Shown here: piece after piece, positions 33,156-44,577 of the stretch
Layout: every line of letters starts with the position of its first letter
Numbering within the stretch: position 1 is the stretch's first letter
Source: Hetaerina americana
Lineage: Eukaryota > Arthropoda > Insecta > Odonata > Calopterygidae
Direction of reading: 5' to 3'
NCBI GenBank assembly: GCA_022747635.1
Contig: JAKTNV010000063.1
Span: 496,001-560,000 of the forward strand
Length of the DNA stretch: 64,000 nt
Notes under the pieces: model-generated
Told to the model about the DNA's origin: nothing
The model's input: the letters and a program-made list of their open reading frames with translations, nothing else
Database searches by the model: none
Position numbers and translations under genes: made by a program

Positions 33156-34340
33156 CTGCAAAATGGAATCTGTTGTTCACAGTATCACTGCTATTAACAG
33201 AAAAGCGACAAAAAACAATCAGGGAAGTGAGAATATGGTAGAGAGGTTATCTCCGTTTGAGATTCACGTACGCACTGATTAAATGTTGCGCGCCAGTGCG
33301 TAAAGAATCCCACTTCGGATGGGATTCAAGAAATACTAAAACGCATCACACGAGATGCAAGATTCATTGTTGCGGAGCGTCCCGGATGCTAGGAGTGAAG
33401 CCCAGACGCGGCTCGCGCGACAAAGAGTGTCCGAACAAAGAATCCCAGAGCGTCCTAGCCTAATGCATGTCGCTGTGGGCGAACGTCAGTTGTTCGCAAA
33501 AGCACCCAGGGATGACGGTGAATTGTTTCAGTGAACATTTTTGAGTTTAAATATTAGTTTTTCAATGAACGCGATTTTTAATATAAAGGAACGAGAATGC
33601 AAAGGTGCTTACATGCTGGAGTCGACTCGCCATTCAATAAGTGTGCAATTGCAGTCCAATAGAGAAATGGATTCACGCGATTGCCACAGCTAGAAGTGAA
33701 ACCGGAATCCAATGCCTTCCTAATACTCTGTCTCGTTTTTCTCGCTCTTCGAGGGGGGGCTCCCTTTATCATTCATCCGGTTAGTCTGTCCCAAATGATC
33801 CTCCATTTCCATTTAAGGTTTCTTTAGCATTTTCAAATTTTTTAAATTTAATTATAGACCTGAAGGGACCACTTAGGATCGTTAGTATGGTCACGAGAGC
33901 GATTATACTACATATGGTGAGCTTTTTTTGTTTCAAGCACTCACTCGGGAGGACTTAACCTTATTCCACGCTACATACACATAGCATATAAAATCCGGGA
34001 TTATGCGTATCTCACTTCAAAAACACAATAAGCAGAGATGGATAAGGGCAGGCTTTACAAGGTAAGAGTTGGGATTCCCGAAGATAGCGGATGATTGAGT
34101 GATAATCCAATTCTTGTTAGGGTTCCCTCTTCTAAACGGGGATTTGGGAGACTAATTTGCTCACTTAAGTTTGAAGTGATTTGTTTGCAAATTTTTTTAT
34201 CAAGGGGAATTGTTACAGTGATATCCTGTCATGCAAGTTGGGAAATGGCACCATTAGTTGAACCCATACTATGCGATCGCAGAGTGGGCGCACGAAAGAT
34301 GAGCTATTTATGTTGGTATTATAAACTTAGTATTGCATGC
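33156..34340. other. No recognised gene
   Basis: Mixed composition to about 33500, with a small hairpin AATCCCACTTCGGATGGGATT at 33307-33327, then AT-rich. It may contain the decayed rest of the Harbinger element, but no DDE motif or TIR was recognised. Confidence 0.4.
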
Positions 34341-35113
34341 AGGTGTGTTAAAAAATAACGGGAATTTCGTTTTTTTAACATTAATTTATAAGTCTATACT
34401 AATATTGTCGCCTTCAAAATAGTTCTCATCAAATGTTATCCGCTTGTGCCAGCGCTTCATCCAATCCTCGGAACGCTTCTCCAACTCGATATTTGGGTTT
34501 GCTTTCAGATCTTTCAGCGATGCGCTTCTAATGTCATCTATGCTTGCAAAACGACGGCCTTTTGAGGTTGTCTTTATTTTTGCAAATAGGAATAAGTCAC
34601 TCGGAGCCATATCTGGCGAATACGGAGGCTGGGGCATCGTTACAGTATTGTTTTTGGCCAAAAATTCACGAACAAACAATGAAGTGTGAGCAGGTGCATT
34701 ATCGTGGCGGAAAATCCATGTGAATTGTTTTGCCACAAATCCGGGCGTTTTTTCGAATTGCTTCACGCAAATGGCCATGTATGCCACTCGTAAACTCTTG
34801 TTTTACTCATAGCAGACTCACTATTGGCCTTTGTTTACATTTCAAACACTTTGTTACACTTTATTCCATTTTTTAAGCAAAATTTGATAAAAATTCTTTG
34901 ATCTATTTTTTCAAACAAACGAAAATCGCCGAGCTCAGGGAAACACGTCTAACCTTAGAGGCGGCTGCCACTGGAAAAAGTATAAACAGTGAATACAGCT
35001 GAAAATTGTATCATAATTTATGGGCATGCATACCAATATAATAAGGAAAATATTTGGCAATCGGACTCTCCAAACCCGCGAAATTAAATTCCCGTTATTT
35101 TCTATGATGAACC
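34341..35113 (-). mobile_element. mariner element, N-terminally deleted (group M4)
   Basis: Terminal repeats contain AAAATAACGGGAATTT at both ends (about 34350 and 35085 inverse). The 133-codon minus frame 34386-34787 holds the C-terminal half of the transposase: FRHDNAPAHTSLFVREFL and PPYSPDMAPSDLFLF give a D-34-D spacing typical of mariner, followed by FASIDDIRSASL and ITFDENYFEGD. The N-terminal helix-turn-helix and first Asp are missing; their place (34800-35080) holds AT-rich non-coding sequence. Confidence 0.9.
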
Positions 35114-36663
35114 GTTAATTTCAATGACCTCGTAAGAATAGGAGCTATGTCTCCTTTGCGTTTACGTAAGGCATTTTTATTATCCCCATCATATTACGGT
35201 AGGAATTTCATGAAAATAAGATGTGCGAGATTAACTGTAGGCTAGAAAAATGTAAGATCTCAAAGGTTTTATGCTCAACTTTGTGAAATTTTATGATAAC
35301 TGAATGAATTTACTTTTTATACTTCCACAATAATTTTATTAAGGTACAATCGGTTTCAACACGTCAGGGAGGGTTGTCAGGTACTTTATGATGTCACTCA
35401 TTTATCGAAACCAGTAGTCAGTGATATATTTGTTGTGAAAATACACTAAGCATATTCACTAAGTGAACAGATTTAATAAACGTGTTTCTCACAAACAATA
35501 AGGGATAAGAATAACTGCCAACAGCGGCGCATGGCATTGGAGCCCTTATGTGTTGTCATCATTATATGCAGCCCATTTTTACTGTCATCTCTGCTAGCAG
35601 TTCGCCCCGCGTGCGTCAAGAAGTATTTTAAACTTAGATATCGCTGTGAACGAAAGACTAATGCAAAAGCAATTTATGGTATTTCTAATACCATAATAGT
35701 TTATGGTTTTTCATTGTTGGAATTCCATAATCACTCCATTTGTAACTAGCATTAAAGTGACATTTAATTTTGAAGTGGTATGCCTCGTGTAATATTACCC
35801 GGCCCCGATCTAGAGGTGAAGTCATTGGTATTATCTATACAGAAAGAGGTGTGGCAGTGGGTGAATCCGCTCCAGGAAATCATTGTTTTCAGTCCAGGAA
35901 CTAAGAGTTTATGTCATTTAAGAGAAATAAGAGTTAAAAACAGTAAAGCCTACAATATTCAAGTTTCCATTACACCTACATGAGGTCTTGCCAGCTACTG
36001 CTGGGGTGTGTGGCTGGAGTTAATTCTAATATATACACACAACATCAAACACAATGTTTTTCCTAAACATTTGTTATCAATTAATTTGTAAAATAATAAA
36101 AATAATGACATAACGTTAAAAAAGGTACATGTGATACTTTATCTAAGTGTGACACACTTCCCTTTGCAGGTAAGACTGGCTGATAGTAACAAGATGAACA
36201 GTAAACTGAAGTTTAGAAGAAATACCGACAAAATATTAGGCTATTACAACGAACAAGGAAAATACTTTCTTTCCTCATAGTGCGTCAGTCTACAGTTATT
36301 CTGACCATTCATTGTTCTGAGGGGAAGTGAGATCTTAAAACTGTTGGCCTTCACTTGAACCTATATTGCCGGAGGCATGTAAGGCGAGCTTTTTGCAGCA
36401 CAAGGATGTTGTGGAATGTAATCAAGATACACTCTCTATATTTAAAGAAATAATTTCACTGAAATAGAGATTAAATTCTGTGCGTCACTTGTCGCTAGAT
36501 AATCAAATATTTTAAACCAGATAATTGCAACGATTTATTTCTACAAACAAATTCATGTTTTCTCCAGCCAAACTATTCGTTTGCAATGCATAAAATAAAA
36601 TCATTACAAAAGGGATAAGGGCAATAAATGCTTCTAAAAATATTACACCTAATTTTACTCATA
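35114..36663. other. No recognised features
   Basis: AT-rich. Frames at 35531-35749 and 35780-35983 are not recognised. Confidence 0.5.
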
Positions 36664-37446
36664 CAGGGCCTGCCCCAAAAGTAGTATGACTTATTTTTCT
36701 CGGATAGGCTGATTGATTGGTAGCGGTTTCTCTGGCTGGGTTCAAGGGAGGGGAGTCTCAGGAAAGGCTCGAGGCCGGTGGCAGTAGCCTTTGCGGAGTT
36801 CGGATCGTTCGTTTGCGAAACCTCTATAACGTTACCTCGTTGTCCTACGTCATGAACCGGTTATTGGCACAGCGCTAAGCCATCAAAGCTTTCGTGAAAC
36901 TAGGAAAAACCGGGAAACAGAGTCATTACATGTTCAAGGAAGCGTATGGTGATAAGACCATGGGTTCGATCGGGTGTTTTTGATTGGCAAAAGTTGTTTC
37001 GGGAGGGTAGAGAAGATGTTGAAGACGCCGAACGTTCGGGACGCCCTTCTACCTCAAAAAGTCACGAAAATCTTGCAAGAGTTAAGGCTTTGTTGGACAG
37101 GCATCGCAGATTAAGTGATCGCATGATTTTTGAATAACATAAAGCTTCTCGACCATGTGAATGAGAATCTTCCCAACCTTCTTTCTATTCCCCGCCTCAA
37201 ATCCGTACTGAAAGGACATCACTGAGGCTCCGTGGAAGCGTTATCCCAGCCGTGACGAGGGAGCTTGGAAACATTCTGGTGGCCACCTTCCAGAAAACGT
37301 ATGAGGCGTGGAGAAGCCCACTTGCAGCGCTATGTGGACGCACAAGGATGTTACATATACTTCGAAGACTTTTGATTGAATGTATCAATTCTGGCAATAA
37401 TTTTTTTTTAATCGGCTCAGCCCTACCACTTTTGGGACACACCTCG
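36664..37446 (+). mobile_element. mariner element, internally deleted (group M3)
   Basis: The ends are inverse relatives: CCCCAAAAGTAGTATGAC near 36673 and the inverse of CCACTTTTGGGACACACC at the right. N-terminal transposase remains include AIKAFVKLGKTG-like sequence, FDWQKLFREGREDVEDAERS and SGRPSTSKSHENLARVKAL (mariner helix-turn-helix and linker). After a deletion comes a C-terminal part with FQKTYEAW, then, in another frame, a RYVDAQGCY.YFED-like end. The catalytic centre is absent and frameshifts occur. Confidence 0.85.
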
Positions 37447-38206
37447 TGTTAGAAATAGGAAGTGGCTCAGTTTATTACCTATCCCAAACCGGTGTTTTGA
37501 AAACGGGAATTACGAAGGCAATGCGAGTGTACAAACTTTTAGAAATGCCATTCTCTTTGCAGTGGTTATACTCTGATTATCGGAGGGGACGTGAAAATGT
37601 AAAACTATTTCATAGTTAACTGTCTAATGTCTGATAATTTTTTTTAAAGGGGGAATATGACATAGAAGGTCGAAGGAAGAAATAATTGATATTGGACGGA
37701 GTCGAGGGAGTTGGAAGAATGAAGAAGAACGACAACAGGAGACGCAAAATAGTGACTCGATTCGGAAATGACAGTTTGTGTCAGGTTACCTAGGTCGTTC
37801 CTATGCTCTCCCCCGTGCGTTTGTCCGTGTAAGTCTTTTTAATGCTCTCGCCCGTATTCTGGGGTTTTGAGACGACTTTCCGATCTCAAAAAAAAATTTT
37901 TTTTTGAAGAAATAACCCTTACCCCCCATTTCATCTTGGTTACAGTCGACCCGGCATGTTATTCCACTATAGACCATGGAGTTAGCAGCATAATTTTTAA
38001 GACTATTTTACAAAGAAGAATTTTAGAAAGATTATAAAATCATGGTTATCACGTAAAAAGTTTATAAAACATTTTACAAGATGACCAAAATTTATGAGAC
38101 CATCCGGGTAACTACCAGAAACAAACGTCATGAAATAAAAAACACTCCTATATTGAAATAATTTCTGATCCCAATTAAACCAAAGTTAAGGTATCTTGCT
38201 TATCTA

Positions 38207-38210
<4 letters not shown>
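37447..38210. other. No recognised features
   Basis: AT-rich with an A9/T9-like run near 37895. Nothing shared with other parts was seen. Confidence 0.5.

Positions 38211-38269
<59 letters not shown>
38211..38269. repeat. (AT)n microsatellite, left of FB2
   Basis: About 58 bases of pure AT repeat. Confidence 0.97.
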
Positions 38270-38270
<1 letters not shown>

Positions 38271-38582
38271 CACTTTTTGAAAGACTCACGGACGTGAATA
38301 ATAATGTATAACACTTAGCACTAGTGGACACAGACAAAAACACAGAAACACACAAAAAAAGAGACTCACTATTTTTCGAATTTTCGGTGGTCGTTGCCAC
38401 CTTTATCAAGGAGGAGAGGGACAGAACTGCAGAAACAGAACTGACAGAACGCTGAGTTCTGTCCCTCTCCTCCTTGATAAAGGTGGCAACGACCACCGAA
38501 AATTCGAAAAATAGTGAGTCTCTTTTTTTTTTTTGTGTGTTTCTGTGTTTTTGTCTGTGTCCACTAGTGCTAAGTGTTATAC

Positions 38583-38584
<2 letters not shown>
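38270..38584. mobile_element. Foldback element FB2 between two (AT)n tracts
   Basis: Arms 38306-38428 and 38455-38582 are almost perfect reverse complements (about 125 bp), differing mainly in a poly-T length. The loop is 26 bases. A 36-base one-sided extension precedes the left arm. Each arm contains TTGATAAA, a GGTGG-CAACGA-CCACC stem-loop and GAAAA, an arrangement similar to the hammerhead-like motif of FB1 but with changed core bases. A single arm recurs at 4528-4637, also between (AT)n tracts. No coding capacity. Confidence 0.88.

Positions 38585-38639
<55 letters not shown>
38585..38639. repeat. (AT)n microsatellite, right of FB2
   Basis: About 55 bases of pure AT repeat following GTTATACATTA, exactly as at the half copy (4638). 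Confidence 0.97.
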
Positions 38640-38642
<3 letters not shown>

Positions 38643-40096
38643 CCTAATAGAAAGAATGAGGCTAGTCATTTTTTTTACGACTGTACCAATTTCAGCCACA
38701 ATGGCGCTTATGTTATGAACATTAATGCCACAAGGACCTAGCTGACAAAATGGAGGTTTGAAGTTGAAAATGTAAATATTAAATTGGAGTGTACTTACGT
38801 TTTCCAAAATTAACAAAGAGTATTAGATATTTTTTGACCATTCTGTACAACTACTTCTTTTTTCAAATAACATAATTTAAATTTAAAAATATCACTTTCG
38901 TGTGCACTTAGGCAGTGTTCACGTTTTTATGATAGTCAAATATAAATAAGACAAAGCCGTGCAAAAGGCATTATTTACCTCATACCAAGTGGAAGAGCAA
39001 AATGAGCCAGCTAAATGAAGCAGATAAAATACGTCAGTGCATTGCTTATCTTTGTCTGAACACAGATGGTCAAATCACGTCTTGAGAAAACAATTTAGAG
39101 GGAAAAAAGATTCGCTTGGGGCTGAATTTTTTGCTTTTGATGTTCCATTCAACTCCGAATTTATTTATTCCACCTCTGAAGAAATTCCTTCTGTAAACAA
39201 CTACGGCTATCCCAATTTCCGGCCAAATGTCTTCCTCGCAGATCAAGCCCCACCCATCCTCTTTCGATTCTCATTTCCTTCCCACTGGTTTTATCGCCCA
39301 AGCCTCAAATTCGGGTTCACAACGACCCTACCTCTCCACCCAAACCCCCTTTGACCCCACCCCTCCACGGCCGGAATCCGGACCACCACCGACCGCTCCT
39401 GGGTTTGCGGAATGCGAGGCCGCAGTTCACGTTTCCCCTCGCCAAATTAAACGACCCCTCTTCCGGAGAAGACGAGTGGGAAAGGACGACCGTTTTCTCT
39501 TCGGCTCATTTTTTATTCACGTTTCGCTTAACCTTGTCACCCCCTAAACCCTTTCTCTGGGGTCATAACTGCTCTGAAATTTCGGTTTCTGAAGTCCAAT
39601 CCGATAGACCCAAAAACCGCATTCATTCTTTCAAGCCAGATTTGTTCCGCAGGGCCGAGTTTTTTCTTCCTATGCCGGAGGGGAACACGGAGGGGGGTAG
39701 GGGCATTTTTGGTAAAGGGGTAGGATGTCCCGGCGTCATTTGTTGAAGACCCTTCTACCTCCGACCTTTACCTAATTCATCAACTAACTTATCGTCTGTC
39801 GCCGACCTGGCAAACAGATAACGTCGGAGGGAAGATTTTTCGAAGAGGGGCTTATCCCGTATCCACCGGAAAGTCAGCGAAGACGGAGAAAAATCACTTA
39901 ATTTTATTTTAAAAACCTGGAGCACCCTCCGATGGCATATGTACTGGCGTGACTCGAAAGGAGGGGGACTTGGAAACTAAAATCCCTGCAGACATGCACC
40001 AAGGGAATATTTGAGGCTCAAACGAAAGTACTGGTGTTTTTCGCTTTTTCTCCTTCACAGTTTTGTGGTATTGGAAGATTAATGGATATCTAAAGG

Positions 40097-40098
<2 letters not shown>
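38640..40098. other. No supported gene; GC-richer exon-like patch
   Basis: 38640-39030 is AT-rich. 39190-39745 is C-rich with three overlapping open frames of 105, 106 and 131 codons (39037-39354, 39227-39547, 39351-39746), none recognised. Composition stands out from the surroundings and could mark a host exon or 5' UTR. Overlap of frames with no clear winner argues against a confident call. Confidence 0.4.
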
Positions 40099-40140
<42 letters not shown>

Positions 40141-40170
40141 AGAGAGAGAACCTTATATATACCTCTCTCT

Positions 40171-40248
<78 letters not shown>

Positions 40249-40262
40249 AGAGAGAGAACCTT
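40099..40262. repeat. Compound (AT)n / GA-rich repeat
   Basis: (AT)n tracts at 40099-40137 and 40174-40245 are separated by AAGGAGAGAGAGAACCTT (40137-40154) and a partial inverse (ACCTCTCTCTCCTTAT). The same GA-rich 18-mer recurs at 40245-40262, where it runs into the RTE fragment. Confidence 0.9.
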
Positions 40263-40752
40263 AAGCGAGAGATGGAAAGGAGAAATATAGATATTTTAGG
40301 TCTACTGTATGTGAGGTGAGATAGAAGGATAGCGGGGATTACTGGAGTGATAATTATAGGGTAACATACAGCGGCGGGGACGAAAGCCAACGAGGGGTTG
40401 CCATAGTATAAAAAAAAGAGGTAGCAAGAAGCGTAGTCCATATAGAACAGGGAACGGATAGAATATTACTAGTAGACATAACAGCAGAACCGACGAACTT
40501 GGTTATTATTCAAGCATGCATGACACCGAGCAACCATACGGAGGAAGAGGTCGATAGGATATACGATCAATTAGAGGACATAATCGCGTGTGTTCCTTCA
40601 GGGAAACATTTGATAGTGATGGGGGATTGGAACGCGACGGTAGGCGAGGGAAGAGATGGGGATGAGATGAGGGACTACGGTATAGGTACGAGGAATGACC
40701 GAGGGGAGAGAGCAGTTGAGTTCTGCAGTAGACAGAGGTTAGTCATCACCAA

Positions 40753-42149
40753 TCACGTCGGGGGTACCTCAGGGAAGTGTGATCGGGCCGTTACTTTTCC
40801 TGATTTTTGTTAACGATCTGAACCGCGAAGTGAAAAGTAAAATTAGGATGTTCGCGGATGACACGGTGATCTGTCGGGAGATATCTGGGGATGAGGATCG
40901 TTTTATTCTAGCGCAGGATTTAGATTGCATTACTAAATGGTGTTCTAACTGGGGATTGACTCTAAATTATAACAAATGTTCAGTGGTAAATTTCTTTAAG
41001 AGATCAACGGGATTTGCTTACAAATTAGCTGGAGGTGACCTAGCAGTAGTTGATACGGTAAAATACCTAGGTGTCACATTCACAAAAGACTTAACTTGGG
41101 GGACTCACATACGTAAAGTCTGCGGTCAAGCATATAAAAAATTGGGATTCATTAGACGCATTGTCGGCAAAAGTGACTCGAAGGTCAAGGAACGTTGTTA
41201 CCACGCTCTTGTAAGGCCTCATTTAGAATACGCATGCAGCGTGTGGGATCCGAGTGAAAAAGGTCTCATTCGGGAAATTGAGAAGGTTCAACGCCGGGCA
41301 GCCCGTTTTGTAAAAAATTCCTACGATAAAACGCAAAGCGTCACCGACATGCTAATGGATTTGGGGTGGGAATCATTGGCTGAGAGACGATTCAATGCAA
41401 GATTGAAATTATTAAATACATTTAGATCCGCATGTTTCAGCACCGAGGTCTCGCAAATTATTCGTTCTCCTACATACATTGGTCGCTTGGATCATGCATA
41501 TAAAATTCGGGAAATAGATGCCAGAACTAGCCGACTCAAGGACTCCTTCTTCCCACGGACAATACGGGATAGCAACTGCAGGGTTATAGATAGCAAAAAT
41601 TCCACTTGCCTCCCTCAGCGTCTAAAAAATAATTAGTTGTATTTAAATGCATGCTCTTTTACTAACCTTGTGTGTTTTGCTATAATAACCCATTCTTTCC
41701 GAATGACCTCATTCGTGTTCTGTTCATCTGTTTTCAAATTTCCCTTTCAATCCCTCGTCCCTCTCCGCGGGGGGAAATTCCCGCTACCTGCAACGTTGGG
41801 TCGCATTCCATTCCTTTTAAGACTCTTTGGGGGTAGAGTGTTTTGTGGTGAATTTTCATGTGGTAGTGATGTTTCAATTTCTTGCTTGTTGTGTCCTGGC
41901 TTCCGTGATGTAGGATGGCTTTCGTGCTGCATCATGGGGTGCAGTTTTTTAGTTGTTTTGCGGTATATGTGTTTGCATGAGTATTGGATGAAGGGATTTT
42001 TGCATGATTGTGTGCGCTGTTGTGGGTTTGATTTTCCGTGCTGTTTTTTTTTGTTTGCATGTGGTATTTTTCCTTTTACGGTTGGTGATCAAACACCCCC
42101 CGCCACACGCCCTTGCGGCGGCTTGCGGGGTATTATGTAGATGTAGATG
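40753..42149 (+). mobile_element. 5'-truncated CR1/jockey-like LINE nested in RTE copy H
   Basis: It begins inside the RT domain just before GVPQGSVIGPLLFLIF and ends in an ATGTAG repeat tail (42135-42149). The RTE target reads ATCACCAACACTTGG in copy D. Here ATCACCAA precedes and AACACTTGG follows the insert, so at most two bases are duplicated. The 3' UTR of about 510 bases has a conserved end (CACACGCCCTTGCGGCGGC) shared with 61621-61806. Confidence 0.92.
40755..41636 (+). CDS. LINE reverse transcriptase C-terminal part (truncated)
   Basis: Open frame of about 293 codons, 5'-truncated by retrotransposition. It opens with motif B (GVPQGSVIGPLLFLIFVNDL). Motif C is MFADDTVI, motif D is LNYNKCSVVNFF and motif E is KYLGVTFT. 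The thumb and C-terminus include HIRKVCGQAYKKLGFIRR, RPHLEYACSVWDP, IEKVQRRAARFV and LGWESLAERRFNARL, characteristic of CR1/jockey-type polymerases. It ends at TAG 41634. No in-frame stop interrupts it, so the insertion is fairly young. The endonuclease and RT motifs 1-A are missing, so it cannot be autonomous. Confidence 0.93.
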   Translation, partial: TSGVPQGSVIGPLLFLIFVNDLNREVKSKIRMFADDTVICREISGDEDRFILAQDLDCITKWCSNWGLTLNYNKCSVVNFFKRSTGFAYKLAGGDLAVVDTVKYLGVTFTKDLTWGTHIRKVCGQAYKKLGFIRRIVGKSDSKVKERCYHALVRPHLEYACSVWDPSEKGLIREIEKVQRRAARFVKNSYDKTQSVTDMLMDLGWESLAERRFNARLKLLNTFRSACFSTEVSQIIRSPTYIGRLDHAYKIREIDARTSRLKDSFFPRTIRDSNCRVIDSKNSTCLPQRLKNN

Positions 42150-42447
42150 AACACTTGGTTTAGACACCACAAAGGCGTAGGTATGCATGGAAAACGCCAG
42201 GTGACTCAGAAAGGAATCAGCTACATTATGTTTTGGTTAGACGCAGGTTTAGGAGCAGTGTGATAAATTCGCACAGCTTCCCGGGAGCGGATGCGGACTC
42301 TGACCACAATTTAATTGTTATGAAATGTAGCGTCCGTTTCAAAAAGATAAGGCAACGGCGGCGGTTAGAAAATGGAATGTAGAAGCGTTAAATGGATCGA
42401 AAAAGAAGGATTACCAAGAGGCTGTAGAGGAAATCATGGAGGATGGT

Positions 42448-42882
42448 TCTTGAAAACGTTTGCGGTGATCTCAATTCTCTTTTCATTTCCCGGACTAGAT
42501 AAGATCGCGGCCAATAAAACCCACCCTTTCCGGCTGCAGAAACCTGCTCCCATTCCTCTGAATTGCTATCTCATTAACTGGAAAGAAAGACCTTTGCTAC
42601 GGAACGAGTTGGGCTCGGAGTAATCATTTATTCTGTGGACCTTCAGGATTCTTTCCATTCAAGCTTAAAGTAGAATAGTATACCAACCGCAGGCACCGTC
42701 TACCTGTCATATATTTGCCTGAATGAAATGTTATGCTTTTCCTAACCGAATTCACTCCATAACTGAGTTTCGATTCGAGAAGTGACCTACCAAAGACCGT
42801 TGTAGGTATCCTTCTTTCCCTTCCTCTCTTGGCCTACCTAAAGTTTCTTACGTTCATATAATTCATCGATTGTTTCTCGCTG

Positions 42883-42940
<58 letters not shown>

Positions 42941-43556
42941 CCATAAATATTTTTTTCAAAGGATAAAAACTGTGAATGGGAATGTAATAGCATCATATTG
43001 ATGATAAATACTGCACTTCCTTGTTATCAATTACATAAGATGATAATAATATAAGATGAATAAGATTACCACAGTAGATACGTACATGGAACTTCCGGGA
43101 AAAACGTGGGATATAAACAAGGACACGTTCTTGAGGAGAGGTGGCGAATAAAAAGAACTTTCTTCCAAAGAGTTTCGAGGAAAATATTATCCGAAGAAAT
43201 TCTATACATTTATATTTCCCCGGTACTTTTCGGAACCATTACTTTTATTACATAAATGTCGTAGCAATTAGGCAATTGTCCCGGTGGCAACGGTCAAGTA
43301 TCGTCAGAGGTCACTCTTACAGTACACATATATACAGACACAAGAAGACAGACATGAGACAAAATGTTCTTATATACAATGATTCTTAAAGATTACCAAC
43401 CGCACCTTTACCCAGGGGCTTGGTTCACACCATATGTGTACATATAACGCTCCGACCATGCCGCACTCCGTCCAGAATCACGCACTCTTCAATTTCATAT
43501 ACCGCTCAAAATCACGCTCCATTAACATATCATTCACTTTTGCAATACAACTTCTC
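42448..43556. other. No recognised gene; contains one (AT)n
   Basis: (AT)n at 42887-42939. An 83-codon frame at 42372-42623 is mostly RTE plus chance. Nothing else was recognised. Confidence 0.5.
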
Positions 43557-43567
43557 ACGACGTCCAC

Positions 43568-43860
43568 TGGGGGCTAACGTACTGGCTTCCCACCCTGAGG
43601 GCGCGGGTTCAAATCCCGGCGGTGTTGAATATTTTTCAGAGGTATCTCGATCCCTACTTGAGGTGCTTTGTGGAGGGCACTTTGAGTGAGTACGCCGTCC
43701 GTCGGATGGGACGTTAAACTGTGGACCCCTTGGCGCCTTTCGTAAAGAGTAGGCTAATGCCGACGCCGGGTTTCTCTCCACCCTTCATCCTTTCCTATCC
43801 ATCCCCTATGGCGCAAATGACCTTAGCTGTCGGTCGCCTCCCCTCAAAACTACTACTACT
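43568..43860 (+). mobile_element. SINE-A copy with 11-bp target-site duplication
   Basis: ACGACGTCCAC occurs at 43557-43567 and at 43861-43871. In order: tRNA-like head (GGGGGCTAACGTACTGGC A-box region, GGGTTCAAATCCCGG B-box region), a body with CGTCCGTCGGATGGGACG and GACGCCGGGTTTCTCTCC, and an (ACT)4 tail. RNA polymerase III origin and LINE-dependent mobilisation are inferred. It lies beside or within the 3' region of the minus-strand LINE fragment at 43933. Confidence 0.93.
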
Positions 43861-43932
43861 ACGACGTCCACATAACGCACCAAACAATATTTTAATAAGT
43901 ACAATAGTATAATAATCACTAATCGTTGAAGT

Positions 43933-44304
43933 TTACCACCCAGTGGCGGCTTTACACTTTTTCTTAAAACTCCTATGATTGGATGGAAAGGGCTCAAACA
44001 AACCTCCGGGCAGCTAGTTCCATTCAACAATAGTTCTGTTTAAAATAGAGTATCTTTTCTTATTTGTCTTTTGCGTTCTACTTTTTACTTTAAAACTGGG
44101 GTTGTTTTCTTCCTTAAAGTTTGGTTTATCTATCTCTTTCCATAAATCTTCCCTCGCTTCGCCATTTTTAACAATTCCATGCATCGCGCCTAACCTACTC
44201 CTTTTTCTTCTATTTTTCAAACTCTCCCATTTCAGTATAACACACATTTCCGTGACACTATCTGTTCTCATGTTTCCCAGCTTAGTGAAATTAATATTTT
44301 TCAT
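43933..44304 (-). pseudogene. LINE RT C-terminal fragment
   Basis: The minus frame encodes VILKWESLKNRRKRSRLGAM, a long basic stretch, then TIVEWN, an in-frame TAG (44014-44016) and LPGGLFEPFPSNHRSFKKK, ending at TAA (43933). The WN-LP...FK pattern and WESLxxRR are the usual end of CR1/jockey-type ORFs. It differs from the LINE at 40753, so it is another family. Upstream RT motifs are absent to 44400. Confidence 0.75.
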
Positions 44305-44577
44305 ACTAAAGTATGGTCAAAAAGGGGTCGTGCTAACTTTGTTTTGCTTTCATGAGTTTCTTTAAATTGGTATTTTTATAAATCAAATTTTTGTCCTAGA
44401 TAATAAAGATCAAACTCCACAGTAAGCACAACGAAAATGGGTCTATCTAATGGTCCTGATCTCCTCGCACTAACACAAAGCTCTGAGTCTCTCACAAATT
44501 CAGGGTAGAAGGGGTCAGTTTCTTACCCTTTCTGTGCTTACGGTTTGCCCGGAAAAAGCAGTAACCGGAATATGACA

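Larger units (their letters stand above)
40253..42447 (+). mobile_element. RTE-like endonuclease-region fragment (copy H), split by a LINE
   Basis: 40253-40752 and 42150-42447 together match about 29085-29875 of copy D. They are the only other endonuclease-coding RTE piece here. The first part keeps VMGDWNATVGEGRDGDE and GTRNDRGERAVEFC (frame 40499-40813). The second part keeps the SFPGADADSDHN region. The interruption is a 1.4-kb LINE (40753-42149). Both outer ends are truncated, and frameshifts occur (extra bases near 40308). Confidence 0.93.

Noticed and set aside
41637..42140. 167-codon plus-strand open frame after the LINE RT
   Set aside because: It lies in the LINE 3' UTR, is Cys/Phe-rich and low complexity, and its end is shared as non-coding sequence at 61621-61806.
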